From: Climacium dendroides
Lineage: Eukaryota; Streptophyta; Bryopsida; Hypnales; Climaciaceae
NCBI GenBank assembly: GCA_950106755.1
Contig: OX467091.1
Span: 11,797,538-11,861,537 of the forward strand
Direction of reading: 5' to 3'
DNA: 64,000 nucleotides
Below, one piece after another: positions 22,193 through 33,170 of the stretch (positions are counted from its first letter, which is position 1; every line of letters begins with the position of its first letter). The position numbers and the translations under genes were made by a program. The notes beneath the pieces are model-generated. The model searched no databases, was not told where the DNA came from, and worked only from the letters and a program-made list of their open reading frames with translations.

Positions 22193-22993
22193 TTATTCGT
22201 CACTTGTCAGAGTATTAGTCGGGTGTTGTAAATAGTGTATGCTAGTTTTAAGAGGCGTGACAACTGCGTTCAAGTTTGTCATATTAAATTTAAGTAAAAG
22301 ATGTGTAATATATTTTTCTTGCATTAGCTTTAATATCTTATTACAACAATCCCGTTGAATTTGAACACCAAGGATATATTCAATTTCTTGGTTATCCATT
22401 ATGAAAAAACAATAAAAGAAGAATGCTTTTGTGACATACAAAAACTGTAAGTTGTTTGAAATAATAATGAGGTCATCAATGTATAAACCCAATATTAATA
22501 ATGAAGAATGTAATCATTTAAGATAAACATTTGGACCTAATTTATATTTTGAGAAGCCTTGGCTCAAAAGAAAAGTGTTGGAGGTTTCATACCGCTTGCT
22601 TTAGACTGTATAGAGGTTTTAACAACTTGCAAACTTGATGTTCATTGCTAGACTTAATATATCCTTTGGGTTGCATAATATAGATTTTTTTACACAAAAT
22701 ATCATGTAAAAAAGCTATAATCACATCCATTTGGTGGATGTGATAGTCGTATAGTGTAGCCAAGGCAAAAAGAATTTGCAATGAAGTCATTCTAATGATT
22801 GGAGAAAAGGTATTGGGATAATCAATGTCTTTTTGCTTGGTAAAACCATAAGCAACAAGCCTAGCCTTGAAGTATGATAGAGTACCATTGGATTAAAATA
22901 TAGCCATTTGGTACTTATTATAGATCGATTAGGTGGAGGATCAATAAGATCCCATGTGTGATTATTTATCAAAGACTGGTATTTGTTGTCCAT
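22193..22993 (-). pseudogene. copia reverse transcriptase, broken
   Basis: Three minus-strand pieces in different frames. 22787-22993 has the RT start (NHTWDLIDPP, IISTKWLYF). 22587-22790 has QMDVIIAFLHDILCKKIYIM and VCKLLKPLYSLKQA. 22193-22492 has YIDDLIIISNN, the catalytic Y-x-D-D box, then EIEYILGVQIQRD and LLLKFNMTN. The catalytic DD survives, but frameshifts between the pieces rule out a full product. Confidence 0.85.
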
Positions 22994-23101
22994 TGCTTGT
23001 TTCCATTCTTGAGAGTGGTTGCTAGAGAAAGTTTTGGTGACTATAAGTGGTTCATCAAATTGCTCTAATAAGTCAAAACTATATAAATTAGTATCATGGA
23101 A

Positions 23102-24370
23102 TCATAGAGTTGTTTGTTGTTTTTTATTGCGACATGGGGAGCTTTGTTGAAAAGGAGATTGATCATATTGATCTTGTAGTTTATGAAAATGTTGATGTGC
23201 AGAAAGAAAAGGTAGAGAGTCTAGTGGTGAGTTTGGAAGATCAGGAGGAGGTGGGACTTGCTTCAAGATATTGATTGGTTGAATTGTTGGCAAATTGTTG
23301 TTAAGTGCTGGTTGCCTTGGGAATATTTTAGATACATTATACAAGTCTCCAAAATTGTTGGACCAAGTGAGTAAACTATTGTTGTCAAGAAAAGACAAAC
23401 TACCATCAGGTAGCAAAAAATCTTTTGAAAAAATAACATCACAACTAATAAAAGCAAATTGAGTGTCTAGATTATACAAGCAATAGCCCTTGGTTCCACT
23501 AATTGTTGCATAGTCAATAAATATACATTTCATAGCTTTAGAGTCTAATTTCTTGTAGTGCTCTTTTAAAATATGAGAGTAGGCTAAATAATTCAAAATG
23601 CACAAATCAATAAGATCAAGTCTCAAACTAGCCCAAAGTTCATAGGGTGTTGTATTACTTAAAGAATTGGTGTAAGAATAATTTTGCAAATAATAGGCAA
23701 TAGCCATGATTTTTGTCCAAAAATTATTGTTGAGATGAGCAACTTGAAGCATACTTTGTGCAACTTCAATCAAGGTATGGTTTTTCTATTCAGAGACTTC
23801 ATTTTAAGCAAGATGATTGGAATTTGTAAAGTGATGTTGAATCCCATGTTCTTGATAAAATTTCTTAAAGTTATTGGATTTAAATTCTCTGCCATTGTTT
23901 AAGTGGAAGATACGTATCTTGCGTTTGTCATGTTGATTTTCTACTAAAGTTTTGTAAGTTTGAAAGTAAAACAAAGTAGAGGATTTTTTATGTAAAAAAT
24001 ATACATGAGTAAAACGGGAGTAATCGTCAATAAATAAGAAGAAATAAAGAGTACCTCCTAGAGATGGTGTACTCATAGGTCCCCACAAATCTGTGTAGAT
24101 CAAAGCCAAAGGTACAATAGCTCTAGTAAGAAGAGCTATTGGATAAAAACTTGAGGTCTATTTGCCAAATATACAACCCTTACACAAAGATAGAGTACTT
24201 TTAATGGAGGAAGTTCATTAACCATATTATGATGTTGCACCAGTTTGATTGAACGTATATTAAGGTGGCCTAGTTGATAGTGCCACTTAATAAATATTTT
24301 AGAGTTAGATTTAGGTAAAGATATAAATAAATAATTAGATTCTGAAGGTGGTACACTAGTACCGCATTGT
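23102..24370 (-). pseudogene. copia integrase with GAG-pre-integrase, broken
   Basis: 24130-24370 encodes KWHYQLGHLNIRSIKLVQHH, the GAG-pre-integrase motif, with later Cys and Gly-Lys positions lost and a TAG after FIQ. 23804-24109 is the integrase core: YTDLWGPM, FLFIDDYSRFTHVYFL, NNGREFKSNNF and HGIQHHFTN. 23102-23773 continues with AQSMLQVAHLNNNFW, YYLQNYSYTN, TTPYELW, KCIFIDYA and KGYCLYN, the integrase C-terminal part. The core and C-terminal pieces are in different frames. Confidence 0.85.
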
Positions 24371-24786
24371 AAATGTGTACATCATGTATATATATGTTGT
24401 TTTGATGGGTTTTGATTATAATATTATAGAAAGAAGATGACATCGTTTTGGTAACTTAAAAGTGACGACTTCGCACTGAGCAACCAATTATTTAGCCATC
24501 CACCTGGACACATGGTGGGTTATATTTTAAGAGAGAAAACCACCTTGAAGCCTTATTAGTTTAAAGTAATATTTTTAAATTTTTAGTATGATATTATTGT
24601 TAAATTTAGTTTGTTTTGACTTTGAATTTTAGTATGTTGAACTGGAGGTTTTTTGTGAGTCTCAAGTGCAATTGAAAGATGAAGTGATTTTTTTCTTGTA
24701 ATTCTATTTTTTTATCTTTATTAGACATATTTTATATTTTAGTTCTTTATTTACATTCTTGGAGTTAGTTCGTTTTTTAAAGTTTA

Positions 24787-25598
24787 CTAGCGGTTGGCGC
24801 TTGCTATGCTACGCATTCATCATCAGAATTTTATAAGAATTTTTATGTATTAGATAGAATGCAGAACAAAAATTTCAATAAATCTTCAAATAAAAATGAC
24901 TAAAATCTTTGTATAATTTTTTTTATAAGTAAGTATATATTGAAATGTACAATAGAAAATTATTGAATGATGAATGAAACATATACAATGGTAAATACTA
25001 TAAAAGATACACATACATTAGAATGCATTAGAAATTTGACTCCATTGTTACAAAAAATGGCAACCCAAATTGAAGAATTGAAAAGAAAAATTTATAATCT
25101 CAAAAACTTTGTGAACAACTTAATTGTTGTGGAATCCAAAATTGCTTCAATTGAATAAATTTCTCAAAATCATTTGAAAGTAGAAATAGAAAATTGAAAT
25201 CATGAAAGCTCAAAGCTCACAAAAGCACAAAATCATAGAAGTGCAAAGAAGTTTAAAGCCAAGAGAAGCAATGGATTTGCAACCTCTATAATATCATCCT
25301 ATGGATCCTCTTTAATATCACCTTAATTGCAACAACTATATTATTTCTATAATATCACCATTTGTAAAAAGTTATATTACAAAAGTGATTACAAATTGCT
25401 ATTCTATTTCTGTAATATCACATTGTGTGAAAATATGATTTCTATGTATGCATGATTGAAAATATTTTTTACAAAATATTTTAAATAATTATTTTAAAGA
25501 CTTATTGAAATCATTATCATGCATTCTATTCAAATACATCAAAATTTTACTAATATGTGATACAATGAATGTGTAGCATAGCAAGCACGAGCCCCTAG
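24787..25598. mobile_element. 812-bp TIR element with long inverted ends
   Basis: The left end CTAGCGGTTGGCGCTTGC continues TATGCTACGCATTCAT. The right end, inverted, is CTAGGGGCTCGTGCTTGC then TATGCTACACATTCAT. Weaker inverted similarity continues to about 110 bp (TAGAATGCA, TTTCAATAA). TA borders both ends. It is nested inside the 24355-26954 insertion. The superfamily is unassigned; a TA target suggests Tc1/mariner, though the ends do not decide it. Confidence 0.7.
24967..25158 (+). CDS. Small ORF in the 812-bp element, possible coiled coil
   Basis: 63 codons starting ATGATG and ending TAA. The second half (LLQKMATQIEELKRKIYNLK and onward) has a heptad-like pattern of L/I/M, so a short coiled coil is possible. 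No family was recognised and it carries no transposase motif. In AT-rich DNA an ORF of this size is expected by chance, so it is a weak call kept only because it is centred in a bounded mobile element. Confidence 0.2.
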   Translation: MMNETYTMVNTIKDTHTLECIRNLTPLLQKMATQIEELKRKIYNLKNFVNNLIVVESKIASIE

Positions 25599-25979
25599 TA
25601 TTAATGGTAGCATTTGTGATATTACAGAGGGACTTATGATTTTAGTAGTATGATTTATATGTATGAAGTTATAGTGAAGGAAAATGAAGATCTTCTAGTT
25701 TATCTTCTAGTTGAACTTAACAATGATAAGTCTTTTTGATAAGGATAAGAAGGGATGTATGGTCAATAATGATGGCCAATAGGTGTTAAAATGTCCACTT
25801 GATTTGTGCGGTAGAAGTAGAAGATAAGGTGGGGTTAGAAGTTAAAGTGGAGTTAGAAGTTAAGGTGAAGTTTAAGGAGGGGTCTCCTTTCCTTCCTTCT
25901 CATAGTTGTTTAGTTTTTGTCATGTGTTTGAAAATGGATAGTGTGTTGTATATTGTGAGTTTTGAAATGAAAATTTAGA

Positions 25980-26725
25980 AGCATATTTTTTTTGTGATTC
26001 CAAAAAGCTATGACTCATTTCATTTGAATTTTGTATGAGAAAGTTGTGCTTGATAGAGTGGGAGAAAATTAGTTGTCATAGAGTTTGAAGGCAAAATTTT
26101 AGGTACTTATAGTTACATAGTGAAGAAGTATCTAATTTTGAAATTTGGTATGCTTGTGTTGAGTTGTTAACTTTCTAAAAAGATATCACACTCTTAATTT
26201 GAAATTAAGAAGTGAAAATTATGGGTTTGGAAGTGAAGTAGTAAAGAGCTGCCTTTGAATTGGAGAGAAAAAACTTTGACTAGCTATAAAAGTTGGAGAG
26301 TATGAGATTTTCATTTGAAATTTAGAGGGTTTGTAGATATTTATTTTAGCTTTTGAAAAAGGTATCATGCTCTTAGTTTGGAGTTAGATAGTGAAAGTTG
26401 TGAGTTTGGAAATGAAAGAGAGAGGAGTTGCTTTTGGGATTGAAAGTGTCAAGTTTGACAAGCTATAAAAGATGGACAATATCTTATTTGACTATTATAT
26501 TTTAATATATTATGGATTATTTTTTAGCTTTTAAGAAAGTTATTACACTCTTGATTTGAAGTTATTATGTAAGAGTTATGAGCTCTGAAGTGAAGGGTGT
26601 ACAACTGCCTTTGAAATTAGGAGTGTCAACTTTAACAAGCTATAAAATACGGTCAATATCTTTTCTGGCTTTGAGTTTTACAAAGGTTATACAATATTTT
26701 TTTAGCTTTCTATAAAGCCAAAACA
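25980..26725. repeat. Diverged tandem repeat, period about 178 bp, about four units
   Basis: Related blocks near 26006, 26172, 26354 and 26531 share a pattern of AAA-aagtTATyaCACTCTTrATTTGAA, GTGAAAgTTaTGrGTTTGGAA, and TTTGACaAGCTATAAAAg-TGGA. Spacing is 165-182 bp. It lies inside the 2.6-kb insertion. Confidence 0.6.
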
Positions 26726-26963
26726 TGTTTGAATTAGAATTTTAAAGCCACCATGGCACTCATTTAAAGTTTGACTATGTTTTCAAGGATTTTACTACAC
26801 TTATATGGTATTGTATACAACATATATGATATTTGATATTTATATATAGTATTTGTACATATTATATATGAAGTCTTATACCAATATATACGGAGTTGTA
26901 TACACCTTATATTGTATGATTTTATACGGCAAATCATGCATTTATTCTACCTTGAGGTGGTAC

Positions 26964-27620
26964 ATCCTACCTCTTTTGTTATTGCATCTCTTCATATCTT
27001 GGGCTAGTTTTGATAATAGCCAAAAACCTAGCATTTTTCCAAGGCAAATTCTCTCAACACGACACCATGCCTAATGAAAATAAGCTACCTTCTTTTAGAA
27101 TTCAAAATTTCATTTGCTTGGTTGAATTTGGTGACTTGGTGTTATTAATATACTACATTAGAGGTAAATGTGATAATTGTATTTCCTGTATATGTGATTT
27201 AACTAATGGAAAGTAAGTTTTTGACAAGGCCAAGAATATATATAAGACATTGGGAATAAATAGACTTTGACCAATTGATACTTGTAAAAGTATGGAACCA
27301 TATCCAAAAACATTGTGTGAGCAATTGTCACCCCAAAGGATAATTTTTGGAGTATAGAGAATCTAATAATCTCAAAATAGTTATTTTTGTAGGGACATGT
27401 GCTGATTGGTACCCAAGTCGAGGTACCATAATAAGAAAATGTTTGAGTTATCAAGTATGGCGGAAAAGAGATAAATTGGTGTATTAGCAAAAATGACATT
27501 ATTAGATTGGTGCCCATTCTTGGCTTGGCCATGTTTTTTCTTATGGCAGTCAAATGCTTTATGCCTTGGAATTTTACAACAATGGCAAATGATAGCTACC
27601 TGAGCAAATGAAGTAGAGTT
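26964..27620 (-). pseudogene. copia gag zinc knuckle and protease, broken
   Basis: A CCHC knuckle is encoded at 27587-27546 (CHCCKIPRHKAFDC, spacing C-x2-C-x4-H-x4-C). About 150 nt on comes WYLDLGTNQHM, the retropepsin site with D-S-G changed to D-L-G, which would inactivate it. Then follow HNVFGYGSILLQV and FIPNVLYI, the usual protease C-terminal part, then frameshifts and weaker similarity (ITYTGNTI) to the insertion border at 26964. Confidence 0.75.
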
Positions 27621-30112
27621 TAGTTGAGTGAATTTTTGTCATGGCCAATTCTTTCCTAATTGTAAGCAGAAGCTCTATTTATTGTGTTTGGAAACTTGAC
27701 CAAATAAGAAAGATTTATTTGTGGATGGCTTAATAAACGTTGATGAGAGAGCAACGTCGGAGGAAGCAAGAGCAACTTTTGTGCCATCAAGAATGGATCA
27801 AAGTTCTGACTGGATTAAAAGCATCTCAATTTTTATGCAATAGCTCAATTAATTCTAGATCATCTTCAAATGGCACAATGCCATTACCGTCTTGAAAACA
27901 TTAACTAGAAGTAGGTGCACAAAACCAAAACTAATGAAATATGACTCACATTTTTTGCACTTTCATCCTTTATTTTTATAAACATTTGTAGGTGCTTAAA
28001 GTCTTATAAATTTTATTTTTGTAAATGTTACATACTATCAAGATCAATTTTTCTATTTGCGTCACAGTGTTGTTTGCGCATGATTCCTAACTTATATAGG
28101 AATGGCTATGTTAGGATTTCAACCGTCACTCAAAATGTCATGTTTTCATTCATATTGTTTTTCATCCATTTATTTATACTGAAACCCATTGCCAATGACT
28201 TTCCCACAGTTTCTCAATGAAACCTTACAAGTTGATGTAACCTTTTTAGTGTCATTGCATAGCAATTGAATTTGTTCTAACTAAATACACTAGTATTGTA
28301 GGAGTTGTGCATTGGCACCAAGCTTGTGCCATTATGAACCTTGGACACCGTACTCTAACTCGATTTTGTGGTGCCCGTAGACCACTCTTTCTACTAGGGA
28401 TGCAAATTGTGTCTTTATTTTTGAAAGGTTGTCATCAACACAATTTAGCTTTTACTAAATCCTAATGATATCCCCACAACTTCTCAATGGAACTTTGTAA
28501 GTTGATGATACCTTTTTGGTGCCATTGCATTGCAATAGAATCCTTTTGAAAATTTTATGGGTAAAAAGCTTTTGGAAAATGTTTACTTTATGATTTCAAA
28601 AAAAATTATAGGTTTAAAATATTGAAGATTATAAATTTTTTAATTATTCATCACTAATATCAGAGAGGATAGTAAAATCCAAGAATAAATTTTAAATAAT
28701 TGATAAGGTATAATTAAAGTAGTCAAACTCAATATTTTAAGTTGTAAGGTTTATTACATTATTTACTAGGGTTGCTTCATATGAAATACAATGTAATTTG
28801 TACCATTTAACTTGACTTGTAAATGATTAGGTTGCGCAATGATATTATGTTGTGTATTTTTCCTAACATGTAGTTTGGCTTGTAGATTCTTGGTCTTCAT
28901 ATGTATTGGTCTTCATATGTATTGTCCTTGCTACAATAGCTTATCCAAGAATTAAATGGATTTAATGCCTCTTCATTTACTATCATCCAAGAGACTACCA
29001 AATGTAGTCCTTTTGATAGAATTGTATCTATTTTAATGTCTAATATATGCACAATCCAATATAGATTTTATTAGCCAAATGATTTTTTTCCAAAGCAATA
29101 TCAAATACTCAATGAAACTTTTTGTTTTCGTTAATAACTTTCAAAAAAATTGTCAATTGTGTATGTTACAACAAATCTAAGTTTTGTACCATACCTCTTG
29201 GGCATTTAAAGAATTAATATTGGTCTCATATGCATTTTGTGGATCTATTTATATTTGTTTAAAAGAAAATGAAATCAACTTATTTGTAATGATAGTAAAC
29301 ATGAATCCAAACTCATATTTAGTTTGGAAAGGGAATGGATGTCTTTTTAGGTTGTTAGAGGCTTATTGTACTAAAGCAAAAACTATGATACATGCAAGGA
29401 TATGAAAAAATGCTATTGATACATGAGAGCATATGGCTATGATATTTTATGAAAATCAAGAATGATTATGGATTTTTTTTTAGTTTGAACATTTAAAAAG
29501 AAATCTTACATAGCATGTAAAAAATGTCTTGGCAATGAAGAATGAACTAAATACTATTGCTTGGAAGTCTACAAAATGAAAAACACACTTTAATTTATTA
29601 TTCTTGTTTTATTCATTTGGCCACATTCAAGGGTGTGGATCACTTGATTTTATTTAAGTGTGGTTGTGTTTTGATTTTAACAATTGAATGTTAGAGTTAC
29701 ACAAGTAAACATGATGACTTCCTTTGGCTAACTTTGAATATGATTTCAAAAACTTTGAGGTTTAATAGTTAAAAGAAAAGTGAATATAAAACAATCCAAG
29801 TGCTATATAACATTCTTCAATAAGATTGGAAATTTCTCATAGTGCAATCCAAGTGGTAAAATATATTGTCTTTGTCAAGTGTTGAAAATCCAACAAATAA
29901 GTTAAGAATGTAGAAAAAATAAATGTTAAGAAATTAAAACAATTAAGAAGAAATAAATAAAAACTGACAATGGGTTTGACAATTAAGTATTCCATGTCCA
30001 TATATAAATAAAAATAATTACATTAATTTTTTTCATGCACTAAAATGACATTGTATCTTCAATGTTGACTTTGAGTTTAAGATTTATTTAATCTCAAACA
30101 AAAGTTATCAAA

Positions 30113-30224
30113 ACGTCACAAGTCTTCTATAATAGCAATTATGCCTCGGTAAGTTAAAAATCCCACTTGTAGATAAGGTGAGAAAGGGTGGTCATTTGTT
30201 TATGAAACCTATTCTCAAAGAATC
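30113..30224 (-). pseudogene. Fragment of a dirigent exon 3 tail behind gene B
   Basis: The block around CTTCTATAATAGC, TATGCCTCGGTAAG and TCCCACTTGTAGATAAGGT repeats the last 110 bp of gene B's exon 3 region in the same orientation, 108 bp downstream of it. It encodes a decayed version of the terminal residues. It is a short local tandem duplication or the stump of a fourth gene. Confidence 0.7.
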
Positions 30225-30245
30225 ACTAGACTTCTATAATAGCCA

Positions 30246-31440
30246 TCATACCTTAGTAAGATAGAAGTCCCACTTGTAGGTAAGGTAAAGAGGAGGGGGT
30301 CCAGTAGTTTGTAAAATTTGTTCACAAATCCCATACCCGGAGTATCCCCGCAAAATACCAGTGCACCCATGGACAACCCATTCTGTTGGCCCATCAACAT
30401 TAAAAGCAATCCCCAAAACATTGATGTAGGAGCCATTGTAGATGGATGCATCTCCATATACATGATGCGCCACTAATTCTATACGGGTTCCATGGCCGCC
30501 TGTGGTTGTTGGGTTTACTATTCCAGTGGCCGTCCCTGTCACTCTACCTACAAGAGTGCTATTCATGTCGGATCCTTCCCTCATCATGTTGTCATAAACA
30601 ACCAAGCTCCCCCACGCCACACCCTCTAAACAAAGGACTATCCAAGGTTAGTAGAGCTCCATTACATTATCTTCTCAATGGCCATCATAAGGACATTCAT
30701 GAGGTCAATCAATACACTTGAAATTGCTGAAACAAGCATTGTACATGGCTCATGTTATTAAATTGCTTAAGTTATTGTTGAGTCTTGTTGGGAGCCAGAA
30801 GAGGATTGAGATTGAACAGTGCATAAATATATTTCGAATTTAAAAAAGTGGTATTCACAGAAATAGATCCAGAGTGTGTTGCAATGGTCTACAAATCCAT
30901 GTGACAATAATAATTCTGTCATTTGAACAAAACAGCATGAAATCATCAAACTCAGAACGATGGATCAACCGTTACCTGCAAGGTTTGGTTGAGGGGTTCC
31001 TGCAGCCAGCAAAAATGTAGAATTGGGACCTCCTCGAACCTCATGTGTGTAGTGTGTGAGGTGGAGATGGTCTTTTGCTGTAGGATAAAAAAACCCGGTA
31101 ATTGTGAAAAATCAATTTGCATAATCATGGACTTCATAAATGACGGACTTTATTGTTAGCAAAATCATTTTTGCAGCATTTTTGAAGGAAAATTTCACCT
31201 GTCACATAAGTTAGTGTTGGTGGAAACTTGGCACTCACAAACGTGACAAGTTGAGATTCTTACAGTTCCTAAGCTGAGTTGATTCTAGCTAGATATCATT
31301 GGGCAAGTTTCAGTTGGTTTGTTTAGCTCAAATGCAATGAAGCTGGATGCAGTGGAAAGCTCACCCACAACCAGTGTCTGTAAGCTGCACATCCATGCCA
31401 GAATGTGAAAGGTGACGGTGAGGATTGAGAGTGATCCCAT
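30246..31440 (-). CDS. Dirigent-like protein B (three exons)
   Basis: Minus-strand exons 31440-31365, 31077-30976 and 30625-30246 (76+102+380 nt) join to 185 residues; introns are GT-AG and phase 1, as in copy A. The ATG is in GCCACCATGG. A signal peptide (MGSLSILTVTFHILAWMCSL) is followed by AKDHLHLTHYTHEVRGGPNS. The dirigent core shows VVYDNMMREG, LVGRVTGTATG, IYNGSYINVLG, the family's E-x-V-V-x-G-C-T-G region, and ILRGYSGYGIC. The product is expected to be secreted and act as a coupling guide or cyclase on phenolics; the exact reaction cannot be read from sequence. Sequons NST and NGS are present. It is fully open with a TATA box and is the best-preserved of the three. Confidence 0.88.
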
Positions 31441-32013
31441 GGTGGCAGTGCCAATTGTTTCCTGCACATATCCATCATGCCACTGATTGTCAGTGCTGGA
31501 GAGAGTAACTTATCAATTGCTTCTGGTTTTCAAGTGAAAAGACTACTTAATTTCAAAAATGAAGGACCGCCAAACACCATGAAATAATCCAACTGATCTG
31601 AAAGCGTCCTCTCCAGACAGGCGAGCAAGAAGCGGCTACGGCAAGAATTACTTGTGTATCTCATTCTGTTCTCAGCCAGTGACCAAAACACGTATAATCC
31701 CAGTGGCCAATGGAAGTAGAAATCCAGGATATGGTCAATGGGAGCAACTACATCAATCATAATCCAGAGTATATTCACAAATACAACATTTCAAAGTGTG
31801 TAAATGGCATTCACAACTCAAAGTGTGTGCATAGCACTCTAAATTGTGCGAATGTCACTCAAAGTGTGTTAATGGAACTCATTCTATGTATACTAAGCCG
31901 AACACTCAAAACTCAAAGTCAGTCAGTGACATGTTTCTCACTGCTGCGCAGAAGCTTCAGGATGGAGATGAAGTGACTGGAGAGAGAGGCATGTGCACAT
32001 ATACCGGATTACT

Positions 32014-32025
32014 CATTTATATAGA
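32014..32025 (-). promoter_or_regulatory. TATA box of dirigent B
   Basis: The minus strand reads TCTATATAAATG, a strong plant TATA box, aligned with GTCTATAAATC of gene A. The 570 bp to the ATG are conserved with A and C, and probably contain the leader and perhaps a leader intron ending at TGTGCAGG near 31468. Confidence 0.55.
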
Positions 32026-32639
32026 CTGGAAAACAGACCCCAGACCTTGACGTTAGTTCTAGATGCGATAGAACACTATCTGGGACGTACATGATTGACA
32101 AGTTGCAGGTTGTCTTGATGAGACGACACAGGGTAGGGTACCTTTAACTAAAAGAACTTGTCGGTTTGTAGTACCTGCATGACCAGAAGTGAATGTATTT
32201 ATACGAATTCTGGGAACAAAAATTATAACAGAACTCAAAATGCCAAACCTCTGCTCAAAAACGAACTCATTCTGTGTGCTTTATACAGAATAAAATCTCA
32301 CTTTCCCCTTTGAGTCAAAAGTAATTGTATTGTCTCATGTTCTGGAAAATTTGACTTCGGGAGATTCTGAATTGTCGCATGTCCAATTTGATTCCAGCTG
32401 TGATATGCTGGTCCCATCAGTGACGAACACAACATTAATGAGCTTGGGTTGGTAAAAATGGTGACGAAGCCATTTGCATCATCATTTCTTTGGGGTGGGG
32501 TCATGCGGAGTGGCAAGCAAAGTTAGTCCTGAATTTCTTATGATTTTTGAAAACTCAGGGAATGGGTCAATATTCTCTCTGGAGCAATTTGCTAGCAACG
32601 GCAGCTCATCTATAGCTTCACTTTAGATTGAATGTCTAT

Positions 32640-33170
32640 GTGATCACTCACCTTTGAATGGAAATCAGAAGTTTTTACTGTCACTTATTGTGGTCTACAA
32701 CCTCGATCCCCATTTGCAATTGCGTAAGAAATTCGGACACGATGTCGTGATGGTTTCAACAACTTTCACTGTCATGCCTAAACAAAGTGGTCTCCCTGAG
32801 CTTTTTAGAAAAATCTCCCTCCTACTGAGTGGATAAATTACGCATTCACACGCCGCAGGTCGAACCCTTCTCTTATTAGCAATTTCGAAAGGGAGAATGA
32901 GATTAGGTCCCGACCAACATCGAGAAACTAATGAGCTCTTGCGCATTTCTTGCCCAAATGACGCGCATGATCGCCGACCTTCAATTGAATACAGAAGCGC
33001 AGGTTCACGAGCAGAACGTGAGTACAGGCCGAAGACAGAATTGCTCACCTCCTCAGTCGGCAACAAATGATTTCAAGGTACAGGATACTAAAACCAGGAG
33101 GGACGACCAGAGCAGGGTTTTTTGTTTCATTCATTTGAGGCAGTGCAGAAAGCGATAATCACTGGAAGGA
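32640..33170. repeat. Dispersed repeat W, copy 1
   Basis: It is collinear with 62375-63430, sharing GCAATTGCGTAAGAAATTC, CTCCTACTGAGTGGATAAAT, GCAGGTCGAACCCTTCTCTT, CATTTCTTGCCCAAATG and CAGTCGGCAACAAATGAT. Fragments are at 16918-16990 and about 3228-3320. It is more GC-rich than its neighbourhood. The 123-codon minus-strand ORF (32695-33066) is not preserved in the second copy, so I do not call it a gene. 33171-33490 holds a few ATCCATG/CATCCAAAAT-like short repeats only. Confidence 0.65.

Larger units (their letters stand above)
24355..26954. mobile_element. 2.6-kb insertion in copia, flanked by 9-bp duplications
   Basis: AGGTGGTAC occurs at 24346-24354 and again at 26955-26963. On the minus strand copia coding similarity runs up to the second copy and resumes at the first (VPPSESNYLF), so removing 24355-26963 rejoins the element. 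A 9-bp duplication fits Mutator-like transposition, but I see no clear inverted ends. The interior contains a separate TIR element (24787-25598), a roughly 178-bp repeat array and a TA-rich tail. No transposase domain was recognised. Confidence 0.7.
21870..27620 (-). mobile_element. Degenerate Ty1/copia retrotransposon, split by a nested insertion
   Basis: The minus strand carries, in copia order, gag CCHC knuckle, protease, pre-integrase, integrase, reverse transcriptase and RNase H remnants, broken by many stops and frameshifts. A 2.6-kb insertion (24355-26954) separates protease from pre-integrase. I could not find a pair of LTRs. The left limit is where the RNase H similarity fades, and the right limit is the zinc knuckle; N-terminal gag may extend to about 27900. 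It is inactive. Confidence 0.85.
27990..32640. repeat. Segmental duplicon B (contains dirigent B)
   Basis: It is collinear with duplicon C from about 27990 (matching about 33490) and with A from about 28200. It is the most compact copy, lacking the large insertions of A and the MITE of C, and so is the best guide to the ancestral layout. 27620-27990, between copia and this block, holds nothing I can name. Confidence 0.75.

Noticed and set aside
31530..31778. 82-codon minus-strand ORF upstream of dirigent B as a separate gene
   Set aside because: It falls in the leader between TATA box and ATG. It could be an upstream ORF but has no independent support.
11425..32516. Similar minus-strand ORFs at 11425-11667 and 32298-32516
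   Set aside because: They lie in the duplicated distal promoter region of dirigents A and B. The few differences are all amino-acid changing and there is no domain, so DNA duplication explains the similarity.
32860..32890. tRNA gene suggested by GGTTCGA-like word (minus strand)
   Set aside because: No cloverleaf can be drawn around it, and the word is shared with repeat W.
32695..33066. 123-codon minus-strand ORF in repeat W
   Set aside because: The second W copy (62375 on) does not preserve the frame.
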